From a virus, in the IMG/VR virus record IMGVR_UViG_3300038552_000125, positions 1-25,178 of that record: a stretch of DNA of 25,178 nt; one strand, 5' to 3'. Under the pieces are notes generated by a model. It saw nothing but the letters and a program-made list of their open reading frames with translations, had not been told where the DNA came from and ran no database searches. Below, piece after piece: positions 12,835 to 20,258 of the stretch (its first letter is position 1; every line of letters starts with the position of its first letter). A program made the position numbers and the translations under genes.

Positions 12835-14283
12835 TTACTCCGCTTCGCGGAAGTTGGACCACCATGGAGGCTGTTCGACCTCCGGAGGCCTGGATAGAGT
12901 CGGAGTCAATGCCAAGGCTTCCGGCCTGGCAGTGGCGATATCTGCGAGGTTATAACTCAATCCAGGCTGATAGCTCCTCCTGGTAGCCATGAGCTTGGAC
13001 AGGGCAATACGCCTGGCAGGACTGGAGACCAAAGGCAGACCAGCAGCGAACAATCCCATGCCAGTCTGCTGGCCCATGAGTCCGAACATGCCAGCAGCCA
13101 GCGCTTCCGCCTTGCTCACTCCTGGGGTCGGAATACCGGAAGCTTCTCTGGTGATCGCCTTGGCGCTCTGAGCCAGTCTGCCGATCGTCTCCAGACCACC
13201 AGTGAGCGGGTCTCCACGGTCTAGATGCCTGCCTATAACCTGGGCATCGACATCCCCGGAGCCGACATTGACAGCTTCTTGCACGAGACGATTCTTGGCG
13301 CTCGCTTTGCGTGCTTCACGCAGTCTTGGCACGAGATCGGGACGCCCAAGTTTCTGGGCTTCCTGCTCAAGGATCTGCTCCCAGGCCTCGGCTTCCGCTG
13401 TCAGCCTGCGAGCTTCCGTTCGAGCCTGCGGGTTGCCGCTGCGATCCGCATAATTGTGCTGCTCTCCGGCATCGTGTCGTGCCTGTTTGAGCTGTTCCAG
13501 GGCCGTCTTGGCATCCGGGGACAGCCTGGCAATTTCCCGGTATGGTTCCTCTATCCTGGTCCTGGCTTCTTTGAGTGTCGTCCTGGAGATCGGCTCGTTC
13601 GGACGCAATCCTGCTTCACGTCTGGCGATGGTATTGGTCACTTTCTGGTTGCGCAGTGCCAGTTCCTGACCTACTGCGGCCTTGCCACCGATGCTCATCA
13701 GCCGCTCCGCCGCCCATCCTTCCGGCGGGAATGTATAGCCCTCGGCCTCTGCTCTGGCCCTGGTCTCATCGAATACCGCTGCTGCGGATCGCTCGCCTGC
13801 CAATTGCTGCTGCCGTCTGCCGACTATCCGTTGCACCGGGCCTCGAGCACCCTTGGACAAGATGAATGGCAGAGCCTGTAAAGCAACATTGGTCTCGGTC
13901 GCCAGTCCTGGGCTGCCGGTTAGCTCAAAAACCAAGTCGCTGCCTTTCTGAGCCAGCTCGGAGAGCTTGGTGAAAGGCCATGCGATCGCCCGCATCTGAG
14001 CCTGACCCTGCTCGGTCCGTGGCTCATAGGTCAAGCCACGCTGGTAGCTCTCTGTCAGCCCAGCAGCACGCTCCTGCCCGAAAGGCAGGTTGGTAAGGCC
14101 TACAAGCCCCGCCACGGGCGCGGCAATCGCTCCAGTGCCCATAGACAGGGCTGCCTCTGCGCTGCCCACAGCGCCCCGCCCAAGGCGTTGCAGGATGCTT
14201 GGCTCGGGTTCCATTGGAACCGCAAATTCCCCTGGTACGGGAGCACCATTCTCAGGCTGAAGCGGGACAGAAAATTCGGCCAC
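12835..14283 (-). CDS. Internal virion / ejection protein candidate (gp16-like position)
   Basis: The 482-residue protein starts with GTG at 14283, sharing one base with the previous TAG. The N-terminus has short repeats of VP and EP (EFSVPLQPENGAP, EFAVPMEPEP), then a glycine- and alanine-rich hydrophobic stretch (GAIAAPVAGLVGL), a long charged helical middle, and a second hydrophobic patch near FGLMGQQTGMGLFAAG. Large alanine-rich helical proteins between the gp7-like gene and the fibre fit the ejection proteins of P22-like phages, which leave the capsid and form a channel across the envelope. No transglycosylase motif was seen. The assignment is by position and composition. Confidence 0.6.
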   Translation of the reverse strand: MAEFSVPLQPENGAPVPGEFAVPMEPEPSILQRLGRGAVGSAEAALSMGTGAIAAPVAGLVGLTNLPFGQERAAGLTESYQRGLTYEPRTEQGQAQMRAIAWPFTKLSELAQKGSDLVFELTGSPGLATETNVALQALPFILSKGARGPVQRIVGRRQQQLAGERSAAAVFDETRARAEAEGYTFPPEGWAAERLMSIGGKAAVGQELALRNQKVTNTIARREAGLRPNEPISRTTLKEARTRIEEPYREIARLSPDAKTALEQLKQARHDAGEQHNYADRSGNPQARTEARRLTAEAEAWEQILEQEAQKLGRPDLVPRLREARKASAKNRLVQEAVNVGSGDVDAQVIGRHLDRGDPLTGGLETIGRLAQSAKAITREASGIPTPGVSKAEALAAGMFGLMGQQTGMGLFAAGLPLVSSPARRIALSKLMATRRSYQPGLSYNLADIATARPEALALTPTLSRPPEVEQPPWWSNFREAE

Positions 14284-15023
14284 TATTTCGCCTTCAGGTA
14301 AAGCTCGTCATACAGTTCTTGCTCGCGCGTGGGATCCAGACGCCTGATGCCATTGCGGATCTGCTCGCGCTCATCAAATAGCCTGTCCAGGATCTTGCCG
14401 GATCGCTCCCAAGCAGCCTGATCCCGTCGATCTGCAGCCTCCGCCGAAAGTTGGCCAGCAATACGCTCCCGCTTCCGGATGTCGCGCAGCTGCTGTTCCA
14501 ACTGTTTCAGATTTGTTCCACGTGGAACAGTGCGCTTCGGCCTGGGCTTAGGCTTCTTCGCTTTGAGTGCACTCAGGATCTCGTCCTGCCTAGCCCTAGA
14601 GCGTTCCATTAGCTGGCGCTCCGCTGCCATCTGCAATTGCGCCTGTGGGCCAGCAGAGGCTTGGTTGAGGATCGAGGACAGGATCCTGCGTTGCTCATCC
14701 AGTTCCATTAGGTAATCATCCTGGAGCTGCCTGGATTGCTCCATCAACCCGGATTCTGCTGAATCCGTCATGATCTGGTCGAATACGGCTTTCTGCGATG
14801 CAGCATCCTCCTCTATCCCGCGCAGGAACTCTTCCTGCCGTTCCTGGGATCCGGCGATATCCGGCTGCTCTTCGATCATCTGTAGCATCTGGTCCTGGCG
14901 CGAGCGGGATTGAGATAGGGCGCTCTTCTCCATGAGCTTGAACTGGTCCCATGGATCGGCTTCTACAGCCTCTCTTGGCCCCGCGGGCTGGAAAGCTTCC
15001 CATGGTGAAGTGTCGTCCATCAT
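14283..15023 (-). CDS. Coiled-coil structural protein, hypothetical
   Basis: The 246 residues begin MMDDTSPWEAFQPAGP and are dominated by Q, E, R, D and L in long helices, with repeated QxEE and SRxRQDxxL patterns (for example SQSRSRQDQML at about 37-47 and MERSRARQDEIL further on). A lysine- and proline-rich hinge (KAKKPKPRPKR) follows near residue 155. There is no membrane segment. It overlaps both neighbours by one to four bases and lies between two putative internal virion proteins, so it may be a minor virion protein or an assembly factor. No family is recognised. Either of two adjacent ATG codons could be the start. Confidence 0.6.
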   Translation of the reverse strand: MMDDTSPWEAFQPAGPREAVEADPWDQFKLMEKSALSQSRSRQDQMLQMIEEQPDIAGSQERQEEFLRGIEEDAASQKAVFDQIMTDSAESGLMEQSRQLQDDYLMELDEQRRILSSILNQASAGPQAQLQMAAERQLMERSRARQDEILSALKAKKPKPRPKRTVPRGTNLKQLEQQLRDIRKRERIAGQLSAEAADRRDQAAWERSGKILDRLFDEREQIRNGIRRLDPTREQELYDELYLKAK

Positions 15024-16462
15024 CTGACTCGCTCTACGCCATTAGGATCGATGAAGCGGGTCCCCGGCGGCAGCTTCTTGGCTTCCTCTATCGTCTTCGG
15101 CCTGGGCAATTCCGGTTGTCCAGCAGGAGCTGTCTCTATGGTGTTGAAGACTGGATTGCCTTGCGCATCGACTCGCCCGCTGTAGCGTGCTGGTCCTCGT
15201 GGAGTCTGATAAATCTGGCCTGGCTCGAAATCCGACAGCCTTCCAGGCATAGGCGGATAGACTTCGCTTCTGGGTTTTTCTGGAGGCAGTTTAGGTGCGC
15301 CTTCTTCTCCACGCCAACGATTCTCATATGAATTTCTGATACGACTTCTGCTCTTCTGCGCAAAATCTACGATATCACGCAGAGATTTCTGCATCTGCTC
15401 ATAAGACTGGACACGTTCCAAACTCCCTAGCGTTGTTTCCAGCTTCTTGCCTTCGCCTTCCGTTACATTACCGACTGCCCCTCCTGTTTTACTGGCCTCA
15501 CGCATACTTTGTAACGTATTGACAAAGACTCTGGCTTTAAGCGCTTTCAATGCAGCATCAGCATCTGCTCTATCGGTTCCAGGAACTATGTATAACGTGC
15601 CAGCCAATCCTGTGATGCCACTCAATCCAGGATGCTTCAACAACTCTTTCGCGGCAGATTCCAACCGGTCCAAATCATCCTCGACAGATTCGACTCTTTG
15701 TAATTGCTCGACTTGCTGCGCCTCTTTCTTCTCTTCTCGTATATCCGCGCGCTCTTCTCGGCGAATAGCGGCTTCTTCCTCTCGTTGCAGGCGTCCCGCT
15801 CTTTGCTCCTCGAGTCTCGCCTCGGCTGCTCTTCTCTGCTCACCGATCTTCGCGATGTCCTCGAGCTTCATGCCAGCGCCCTTGGCGAGGCTGTACTTCA
15901 TTGGCGCGGCATTGCGCAGATGTTCCGCTCGCTCCGGTCCGACCATAGCCGTCAGGGATCCGGAGTTGTACATCTCCTCGATATTGGCCTTCCAGGCATC
16001 CTCATAGGCCGTTTCCTGCTGTTCTGGAGATGCACCTTCCTGAGCAGCCAATTCTCCAGCAGGAAGGGATTTCGCTTTCAAATCGTCCAGTAATGATTGC
16101 TCTCTGGTTTGCCGTTCAGCAGCCGCATTCTCTAGCGCTGCCTGATCGGAAGCGATCGCCAGGAGGGAGCGCATGGTGACCAGACGCCGTTGCGCCATCT
16201 CCTGCCCGACCTGGGCAAGTCCTGGCGTGGCCGAGACTCTGCGGATGAATTGCGGTGTAGGCAGACCCTGATCGTCGAATGCATCAGGTTCCTGCGCCAG
16301 CCTGGAAAGTGTGGTCTGCGCCTGGGCCTGAGCCTTAGCACCGGTGATCTCCATGCCTCCGGCCTCGATCTGCTGCGCGATATTGCGCAGAGACATCTGC
16401 TGTACCGGATTCAGAATCTCCGGACGGCGGATCTGCAGGGACAGTGTCGGATCGAGTGCCAT
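15020..16462 (-). CDS. Internal virion protein candidate (gp20-like position) with central coiled coil
   Basis: The 480-residue protein has an alanine- and glutamine-rich N-terminal half, a highly charged coiled coil at about 205-274 (EARLEEQRAGRLQREEEA), and a compact domain after HPGLSGITGLAGTL (277-290) that recurs in large phage particle proteins as I remember them. A proline-rich C-terminus follows (YPPMPGRLSDFEPGQIYQT) and it ends FIDPNGVERVR. It lies just downstream of the gp7-like gene, where P22 keeps its second ejection protein. The function is inferred from position and helical character. The part encoded by about 15290-15830 has more AT-rich codons than the ends. Confidence 0.6.
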   Translation of the reverse strand: MALDPTLSLQIRRPEILNPVQQMSLRNIAQQIEAGGMEITGAKAQAQAQTTLSRLAQEPDAFDDQGLPTPQFIRRVSATPGLAQVGQEMAQRRLVTMRSLLAIASDQAALENAAAERQTREQSLLDDLKAKSLPAGELAAQEGASPEQQETAYEDAWKANIEEMYNSGSLTAMVGPERAEHLRNAAPMKYSLAKGAGMKLEDIAKIGEQRRAAEARLEEQRAGRLQREEEAAIRREERADIREEKKEAQQVEQLQRVESVEDDLDRLESAAKELLKHPGLSGITGLAGTLYIVPGTDRADADAALKALKARVFVNTLQSMREASKTGGAVGNVTEGEGKKLETTLGSLERVQSYEQMQKSLRDIVDFAQKSRSRIRNSYENRWRGEEGAPKLPPEKPRSEVYPPMPGRLSDFEPGQIYQTPRGPARYSGRVDAQGNPVFNTIETAPAGQPELPRPKTIEEAKKLPPGTRFIDPNGVERVR

Positions 16463-16466
16463 AGTT

Positions 16467-17432
16467 TTAGCCGTAAGGGCTTAGCGGACCATACCAGTTC
16501 GCTCGCGCACCGGATGCTGGCGTATAGCCGGACTGAGTCAAGATATTGCGCAGTTGGATCTGCTGGCCGATATCTCCGAGTCCGCCCAGCAAAGCATTCG
16601 TGCCACCTATGATGCCTCCTGCACGAGCTGCTCCTCCTTGCAGTTGAGCTTCCGCGATTCCTTGTCCAGTCTGTATGCCTGCGGCTCCGGTTTGCGCCGC
16701 CGCCGATTGGCCCAAACCAGTGACACCAAACAGGCGGCTGTAGACATCTCCCTGTTGAGCGCGATAGTTCTGCAATGCCTGTTGGAACTCGTTGGATGCC
16801 AGGCCTTGAGAGAATCTTGAGATGTCCTGCAAGGTTTGCGGAGCATAGTAATTCCCGCGTGCTGCTGCGGCCTTGCGAATTGCCTGCTCGCCTTGCTGCA
16901 GATTGAATTGATAGCCAGGAGACTCCTCGAAGTCCGCCAATGTGAATGGCTTGAGCAACGATCCGGATGGCTGATAGGCATTGTATCCAGCCAGGTCTTG
17001 CTGGTATTGCCGCATGGCCGCATCGTATGCGGCCTTATCGAATCTGGATGTAGCACCACCCATGCTCGGTATGCTCATAATCGCCGTGTTTCTATCGAAA
17101 GCGATCGGCATGCCTGCGCCTTGTCCTCCAAATCGTACTTGTCCTCCAAATCGCCCTGGTGCTGCTGCTTGCGTTTGCCTCATGAATTGTGCTTGCGTAG
17201 GTGCTGTCGGCATGGCGCGCATATTCAGACCAAGCAAATCCGCCAGGCTCATGGTGGCTTGAGTTCCTATCTGGCGATAGGGCCCCAGATCCTTCCTCAT
17301 CTGCTCGAACATGCGTTCCTGCGATTGAATCGCTTCTCTGGAAGCAGCTGTCTGTGCTCCGGCAGCTTTTTCAGAGCCGAGAAGCCCGCCTACAGCGCCG
17401 ATTCCTGCTACTGCAACCCCTACCCAGGACAT
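16467..17432 (-). CDS. P22 gp7-like DNA transfer (ejection) protein
   Basis: The 321 residues follow the pattern of the DNA transfer protein p7 family: a hydrophobic glycine-rich N-terminus (GVAVAGIGAVGGLLGSEKAAGA), RKDLGPYRQIGTQA, then FEESPGYQFNLQQGEQAI and KAAAARGNYYAPQTLQDI, and a glycine- and alanine-rich tail. Such proteins sit inside the capsid, are injected with the genome and help it cross the periplasm. P22 gp7 is about 230 residues; here an insert of about 80 residues (roughly residues 75-155) rich in Q, A, G and M contains the repeat RFGGQ. The start overlaps the cupin gene by 13 bases. Confidence 0.8.
   Translation of the reverse strand: MSWVGVAVAGIGAVGGLLGSEKAAGAQTAASREAIQSQERMFEQMRKDLGPYRQIGTQATMSLADLLGLNMRAMPTAPTQAQFMRQTQAAAPGRFGGQVRFGGQGAGMPIAFDRNTAIMSIPSMGGATSRFDKAAYDAAMRQYQQDLAGYNAYQPSGSLLKPFTLADFEESPGYQFNLQQGEQAIRKAAAARGNYYAPQTLQDISRFSQGLASNEFQQALQNYRAQQGDVYSRLFGVTGLGQSAAAQTGAAGIQTGQGIAEAQLQGGAARAGGIIGGTNALLGGLGDIGQQIQLRNILTQSGYTPASGARANWYGPLSPYG
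17120..17153 (-). repeat. Short 18-bp-period repeat in the ejection protein gene
   Basis: The 16-base word cttgtcctccaaatcg (plus-strand reading) occurs at 17120-17135 and 17138-17153. In the protein it gives RFGGQVRFGGQG. It lies in the glutamine- and glycine-rich insert of the gp7-like protein and keeps the reading frame. Confidence 0.85.
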
Positions 17433-17827
17433 GGCAATTCCTTCAATTCGTTTCTTGCGTCGAACAGACTTTCCTCTTCAGGCTCGATCAACTCGCGCTC
17501 GATAGAATACAAATCACGCAAGTCTGTCCTATGCACCGTCATGCATACAGAATCCTCGAGCGCCAGGACAGCACGCTTGGTCCCTGGCCTGGATACGATT
17601 ACCGTCGGAGCCTCATAGATTTCACTTCCTTCGTCGGATGCTACTTGTACGCGGCCTTTGGTGACGATATAGAAGTGCTCATGCTTATGTGTCTTGCCAA
17701 CGATCAGCGTACCAGCAGGCCGGATCAATTCTCTTGCATACATGCCATCGGCGAAGTAATGCCGTGTCACCAGGCCTGTAGCCTGTGGCATCTCGCGCAT
17801 GGCTTTCTGCAGTGCAGTTATGCTCAT
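17420..17827 (-). CDS. Cupin-fold protein in the tail gene block
   Basis: The 135-residue protein starts at ATG 17827, overlapping the upstream stop as ATGA. The longer frame to 17926 overlaps the upstream gene and is rejected. It has a single cupin-like barrel: YARELIRPAGTLIVG, THKHEHFYIVTKGRVQV with histidines 47, 49 and 51, and a second half with PTVIVSRPGTKRAVLAL. The histidines could bind a metal, though the usual glutamate spacing is not clear. Cupin proteins of this kind recur in phage structural operons as unknown proteins. Enzyme, sugar-binding and structural roles are all open. The acidic C-terminus (ELIEPEEESLFDARNE) may contact another virion protein. Confidence 0.72.
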   Translation of the reverse strand: MSITALQKAMREMPQATGLVTRHYFADGMYARELIRPAGTLIVGKTHKHEHFYIVTKGRVQVASDEGSEIYEAPTVIVSRPGTKRAVLALEDSVCMTVHRTDLRDLYSIERELIEPEEESLFDARNELKELPCPG

Positions 17828-18099
17828 GCTGGTGTTCCTGTAGCATCCACCCAGACATCCGGATTGACTGATTCCAGCCAGATCGGATAGCCCAATGTCG
17901 TATCGAAGTAAGGCATACCTACCCATCTGCCTTCCAGCGTAGAAGTGGGCCTGGATGCTGTCTCCCCGCTACGAGTTAGATTGAAGGCAGTTTGTTGCAA
18001 CGAATGCAGGAACGATGACCATTCAGGCAATAGATTTCCAGCTTCATCCACTACTTTGAATGAAGTCGGAAGCTGGATTCTAGGGCCTTCTATTGCCAC
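17824..18099 (-). CDS. 91-residue phage virion-associated protein
   Basis: The start is GTG at 18099, directly after the stop of the gp10-like gene. The N-terminal half is helical (EWSSFLHSLQQTAFNLT), and the C-terminal half carries RPTSTLEGRWVGMPYFDTT and GYPIWLESVNPDVWVDATG. That module recurs at the ends of phage tail-fibre and tail-tip proteins (YFDTTLGxPIW..WVDATG), as I remember it. It therefore probably belongs to the virion tail. It has no membrane segment or enzyme motif. Its start and stop are tightly coupled to both neighbours. Confidence 0.65.
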   Translation of the reverse strand: MAIEGPRIQLPTSFKVVDEAGNLLPEWSSFLHSLQQTAFNLTRSGETASRPTSTLEGRWVGMPYFDTTLGYPIWLESVNPDVWVDATGTPA

Positions 18100-19527
18100 T
18101 TAAAACCTCGCGATATTGATTTCTGCTGAGGCACCGGTAATGACGCGCTTGACAGGATCGGTAATCCGCAGCTTGAGTACCCAATCCCTGGCAGCGCCCA
18201 AGCTATTCCAGATCACGCGCTGCGTGTATTCGCCGATCTGCCCCATGCTGGAAAAGCCCACGGAGTAGAAACTGTTGCCTCCATCCTTGGATACACGCAG
18301 GTCCATCATCGGATTGCTGCCCTGGCCGGTTGCGGTTCCCACTCCTGATTGCACATCGATCTGCACCTGGCTGATACCGATGTACTTGTCGTCTTCGAAG
18401 ATATGATCAGAGATCACTTCCATCGGCAATGTAGATCCGGCCTCTTCATATACTTCTGCACTACCGAATCGATACAACGATCCATCCATTCTGTTCCCTA
18501 GGAACGTCTGCCCGAGTAGAAAAGCGGACTTCCAGCCTTGGAAGTTCCCGGTAGACCCCTCGAGTTCTGACCAGATCTGAGTAGCCGCGTCATACATGAA
18601 CGTTCTGGCAGCATTCGGGAAGTTGATCACATAGCATGGATGGCCATCGATCATCATCACGAATGCGCTGCAATTGTCCACGATATCGTATGTGGACAGG
18701 ATATAATCGATATCATCATCCGAGATCCGTTGCAAGGCGAATCCCTGCAATCTGGAGATGTTGCGATTCCCGTTTTTGTCTGTGAACAGTCCGACCAGCG
18801 AGTTATCGAACTGCATCAGCGAGAATGGCGCAGCCAGACCATATTGTGCAGAGGCGCTCGGGATCTTTGCATACGGGAAGTCGGGGCTTCCGGTGTTCTG
18901 CCAGAACTCGGTATAGATGTCGCCGAACAGGTTCAGGATGTTGTGATCTGCGATCCCTGCCTGCAGCATGCCTCCACCGCTGCCTGCGAAATTGATGTTG
19001 ACAGCCGGCCAGGTAGATGGATCATTGTTGTCAGAGAGTTGGAATTGCTTGGTGACTGCGCTGCTGGTGACGATGAAGTACGTATCCTGCCAAGTGACGG
19101 TTGTCGGCGTGGTGGTGAAATTGCCGCTTACGATCTGCGTCAGACTCCCTGGCGTAACCATGTCGTAGTAATAGCCAGCAGATCCATCCACCAGTACCAA
19201 ATAGGTGCCATCATCAGCCATGGATACATGGCCTTCAGATGTGCCGATGGTGCCGATTACGGTGATCACTCCTGCATTGTTGATGGTACTCAGCGTATTG
19301 CCGTTGACGATGAAGATTACCGGTGTAGATAGTGAATTGACTGCCCAGGCCCCTCGCATGCCTGCAGATCCGGTAGAGCCGGCAGATTGCAAGCCGAGCC
19401 TGCCGATCAGAGAAAAGGCCGCTTTCTGGCTATTCTGGCGTACGCGCACATAACAGTTGATCCTGCGCTGCGCCGTGATCGCCTTGCTATAGCTTTCTGT
19501 GCCGATGCCGAAGAGCCCGATTCTCAT
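18100..19527 (-). CDS. P22 gp10-like packaged DNA stabilisation (tail hub) protein
   Basis: The 475-residue length is close to P22 gp10 (472). The N-terminus MRIGLFGIGTESYSKAITAQRRINCYV, quoted here as MRIGLFGIGTES and AQRRINCYV, matches the opening of this family, which begins with a loop around a QRxxNxY segment. The body is beta-rich with repeated blade-like units (for example MADDGTYLVLVDGS, DIYTEFWQNTGSPDFPY, GQTFLGNRMDGSLYRF). In P22 this protein joins the portal-gp4 assembly and closes the tail after DNA packaging. The order with the gp4-like gene upstream agrees. The ATGA overlap with that gene sets the start. Confidence 0.85.
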   Translation of the reverse strand: MRIGLFGIGTESYSKAITAQRRINCYVRVRQNSQKAAFSLIGRLGLQSAGSTGSAGMRGAWAVNSLSTPVIFIVNGNTLSTINNAGVITVIGTIGTSEGHVSMADDGTYLVLVDGSAGYYYDMVTPGSLTQIVSGNFTTTPTTVTWQDTYFIVTSSAVTKQFQLSDNNDPSTWPAVNINFAGSGGGMLQAGIADHNILNLFGDIYTEFWQNTGSPDFPYAKIPSASAQYGLAAPFSLMQFDNSLVGLFTDKNGNRNISRLQGFALQRISDDDIDYILSTYDIVDNCSAFVMMIDGHPCYVINFPNAARTFMYDAATQIWSELEGSTGNFQGWKSAFLLGQTFLGNRMDGSLYRFGSAEVYEEAGSTLPMEVISDHIFEDDKYIGISQVQIDVQSGVGTATGQGSNPMMDLRVSKDGGNSFYSVGFSSMGQIGEYTQRVIWNSLGAARDWVLKLRITDPVKRVITGASAEINIARF

Positions 19528-20258
19528 CTGATTCTGTTGTAGCCGTCGCTGTAGATATTGTAGGTGGCCTGCGATTGGCTGATGATCGCAGGATCGTACT
19601 CCGCCAACACCTCTTTGATATTCGTTCTTTTCACGTTCGCTTTTGCTTCCGAGGCATTCTCCATGAGGCGCATGTAGGTTTTGTCATCCAGCAGGATCGG
19701 GAATCCTGCGCTCACCAGCTCGAGCGCCAGATTCATGATGAACGCGCGCTCATAGCCTGGCGGCATTGAAAGCGACGTCGTCAGATCCGAGAACGTGACC
19801 TGATTGGTCACACTGTCATAGAAGACGGTGTAACCAATCAATGGCACTGGGAATATGTAGATCGTGCCCAGTGGGTAGCCAGAGCTGTAGAACAGTGTAT
19901 CGGGCAGCTGACTCGTGATCTGCTTTTCGCCGATATTGTTCCAGGTCTCCTGGTTGACAATCACGATCGGGTAGTCGTTGTTCTGTGCATCTCTCAGGAA
20001 GGCCTGGGTGATATCAAGAGGCCTGGCGACATTGATATCGCCCCCGCTACCGATCGTATAGGATTGCGTGCCCACGACCAGCGGAAAGCTGCGCTGGAGC
20101 GTGACATAGGACATCAACTTCTCGTTGCTCCAGGAATCGAGCAACGCGTTGAACGTATTCAGACCGTCGTTTGCGTCTCCAGCAGATAGCGTCTCGGTCC
20201 TGCCAAGATAGCCAAGCGCTCGAGCTGCGCGGGTGATGATGTCGGATGCGGTAGTCAT
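19524..20258 (-). CDS. P22 gp4-like tail accessory factor (head-completion protein)
   Basis: The 244 residues begin with helices typical of this family (TTASDIITRAARALGYLG; LNTFNALLDSWSNEKLMSY), followed by VVGTQSYTIGSGGDINVARP and GTIYIFPVPL. In P22, gp4 binds the portal ring and makes the platform for gp10. P22 gp4 is about 166 residues, so this is a longer variant of the sort found in many environmental podoviruses. It is followed immediately by the gp10-like gene, and its ATG overlaps the stop of the glycosyltransferase gene (ATGA). Translation of this essential tail gene may therefore be coupled to the glycosyltransferase. Confidence 0.82.
   Translation of the reverse strand: MTTASDIITRAARALGYLGRTETLSAGDANDGLNTFNALLDSWSNEKLMSYVTLQRSFPLVVGTQSYTIGSGGDINVARPLDITQAFLRDAQNNDYPIVIVNQETWNNIGEKQITSQLPDTLFYSSGYPLGTIYIFPVPLIGYTVFYDSVTNQVTFSDLTTSLSMPPGYERAFIMNLALELVSAGFPILLDDKTYMRLMENASEAKANVKRTNIKEVLAEYDPAIISQSQATYNIYSDGYNRIR

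Noticed and set aside
16836-17618. 260-residue plus-strand ORF opposite the gp7-like and cupin genes
   Set aside because: It spans two supported minus-strand genes and is rich in S, C, R and L, as expected for a shadow frame.
17828-17926. N-terminal extension of the cupin protein
   Set aside because: It overlaps the upstream structural gene, and ATG 17827 forms the ATGA overlap seen throughout this operon.
18640-19332. 230-residue plus-strand ORF opposite the gp10-like gene
   Set aside because: Shadow frame rich in I, D, C and H, with no family features and no operon context.
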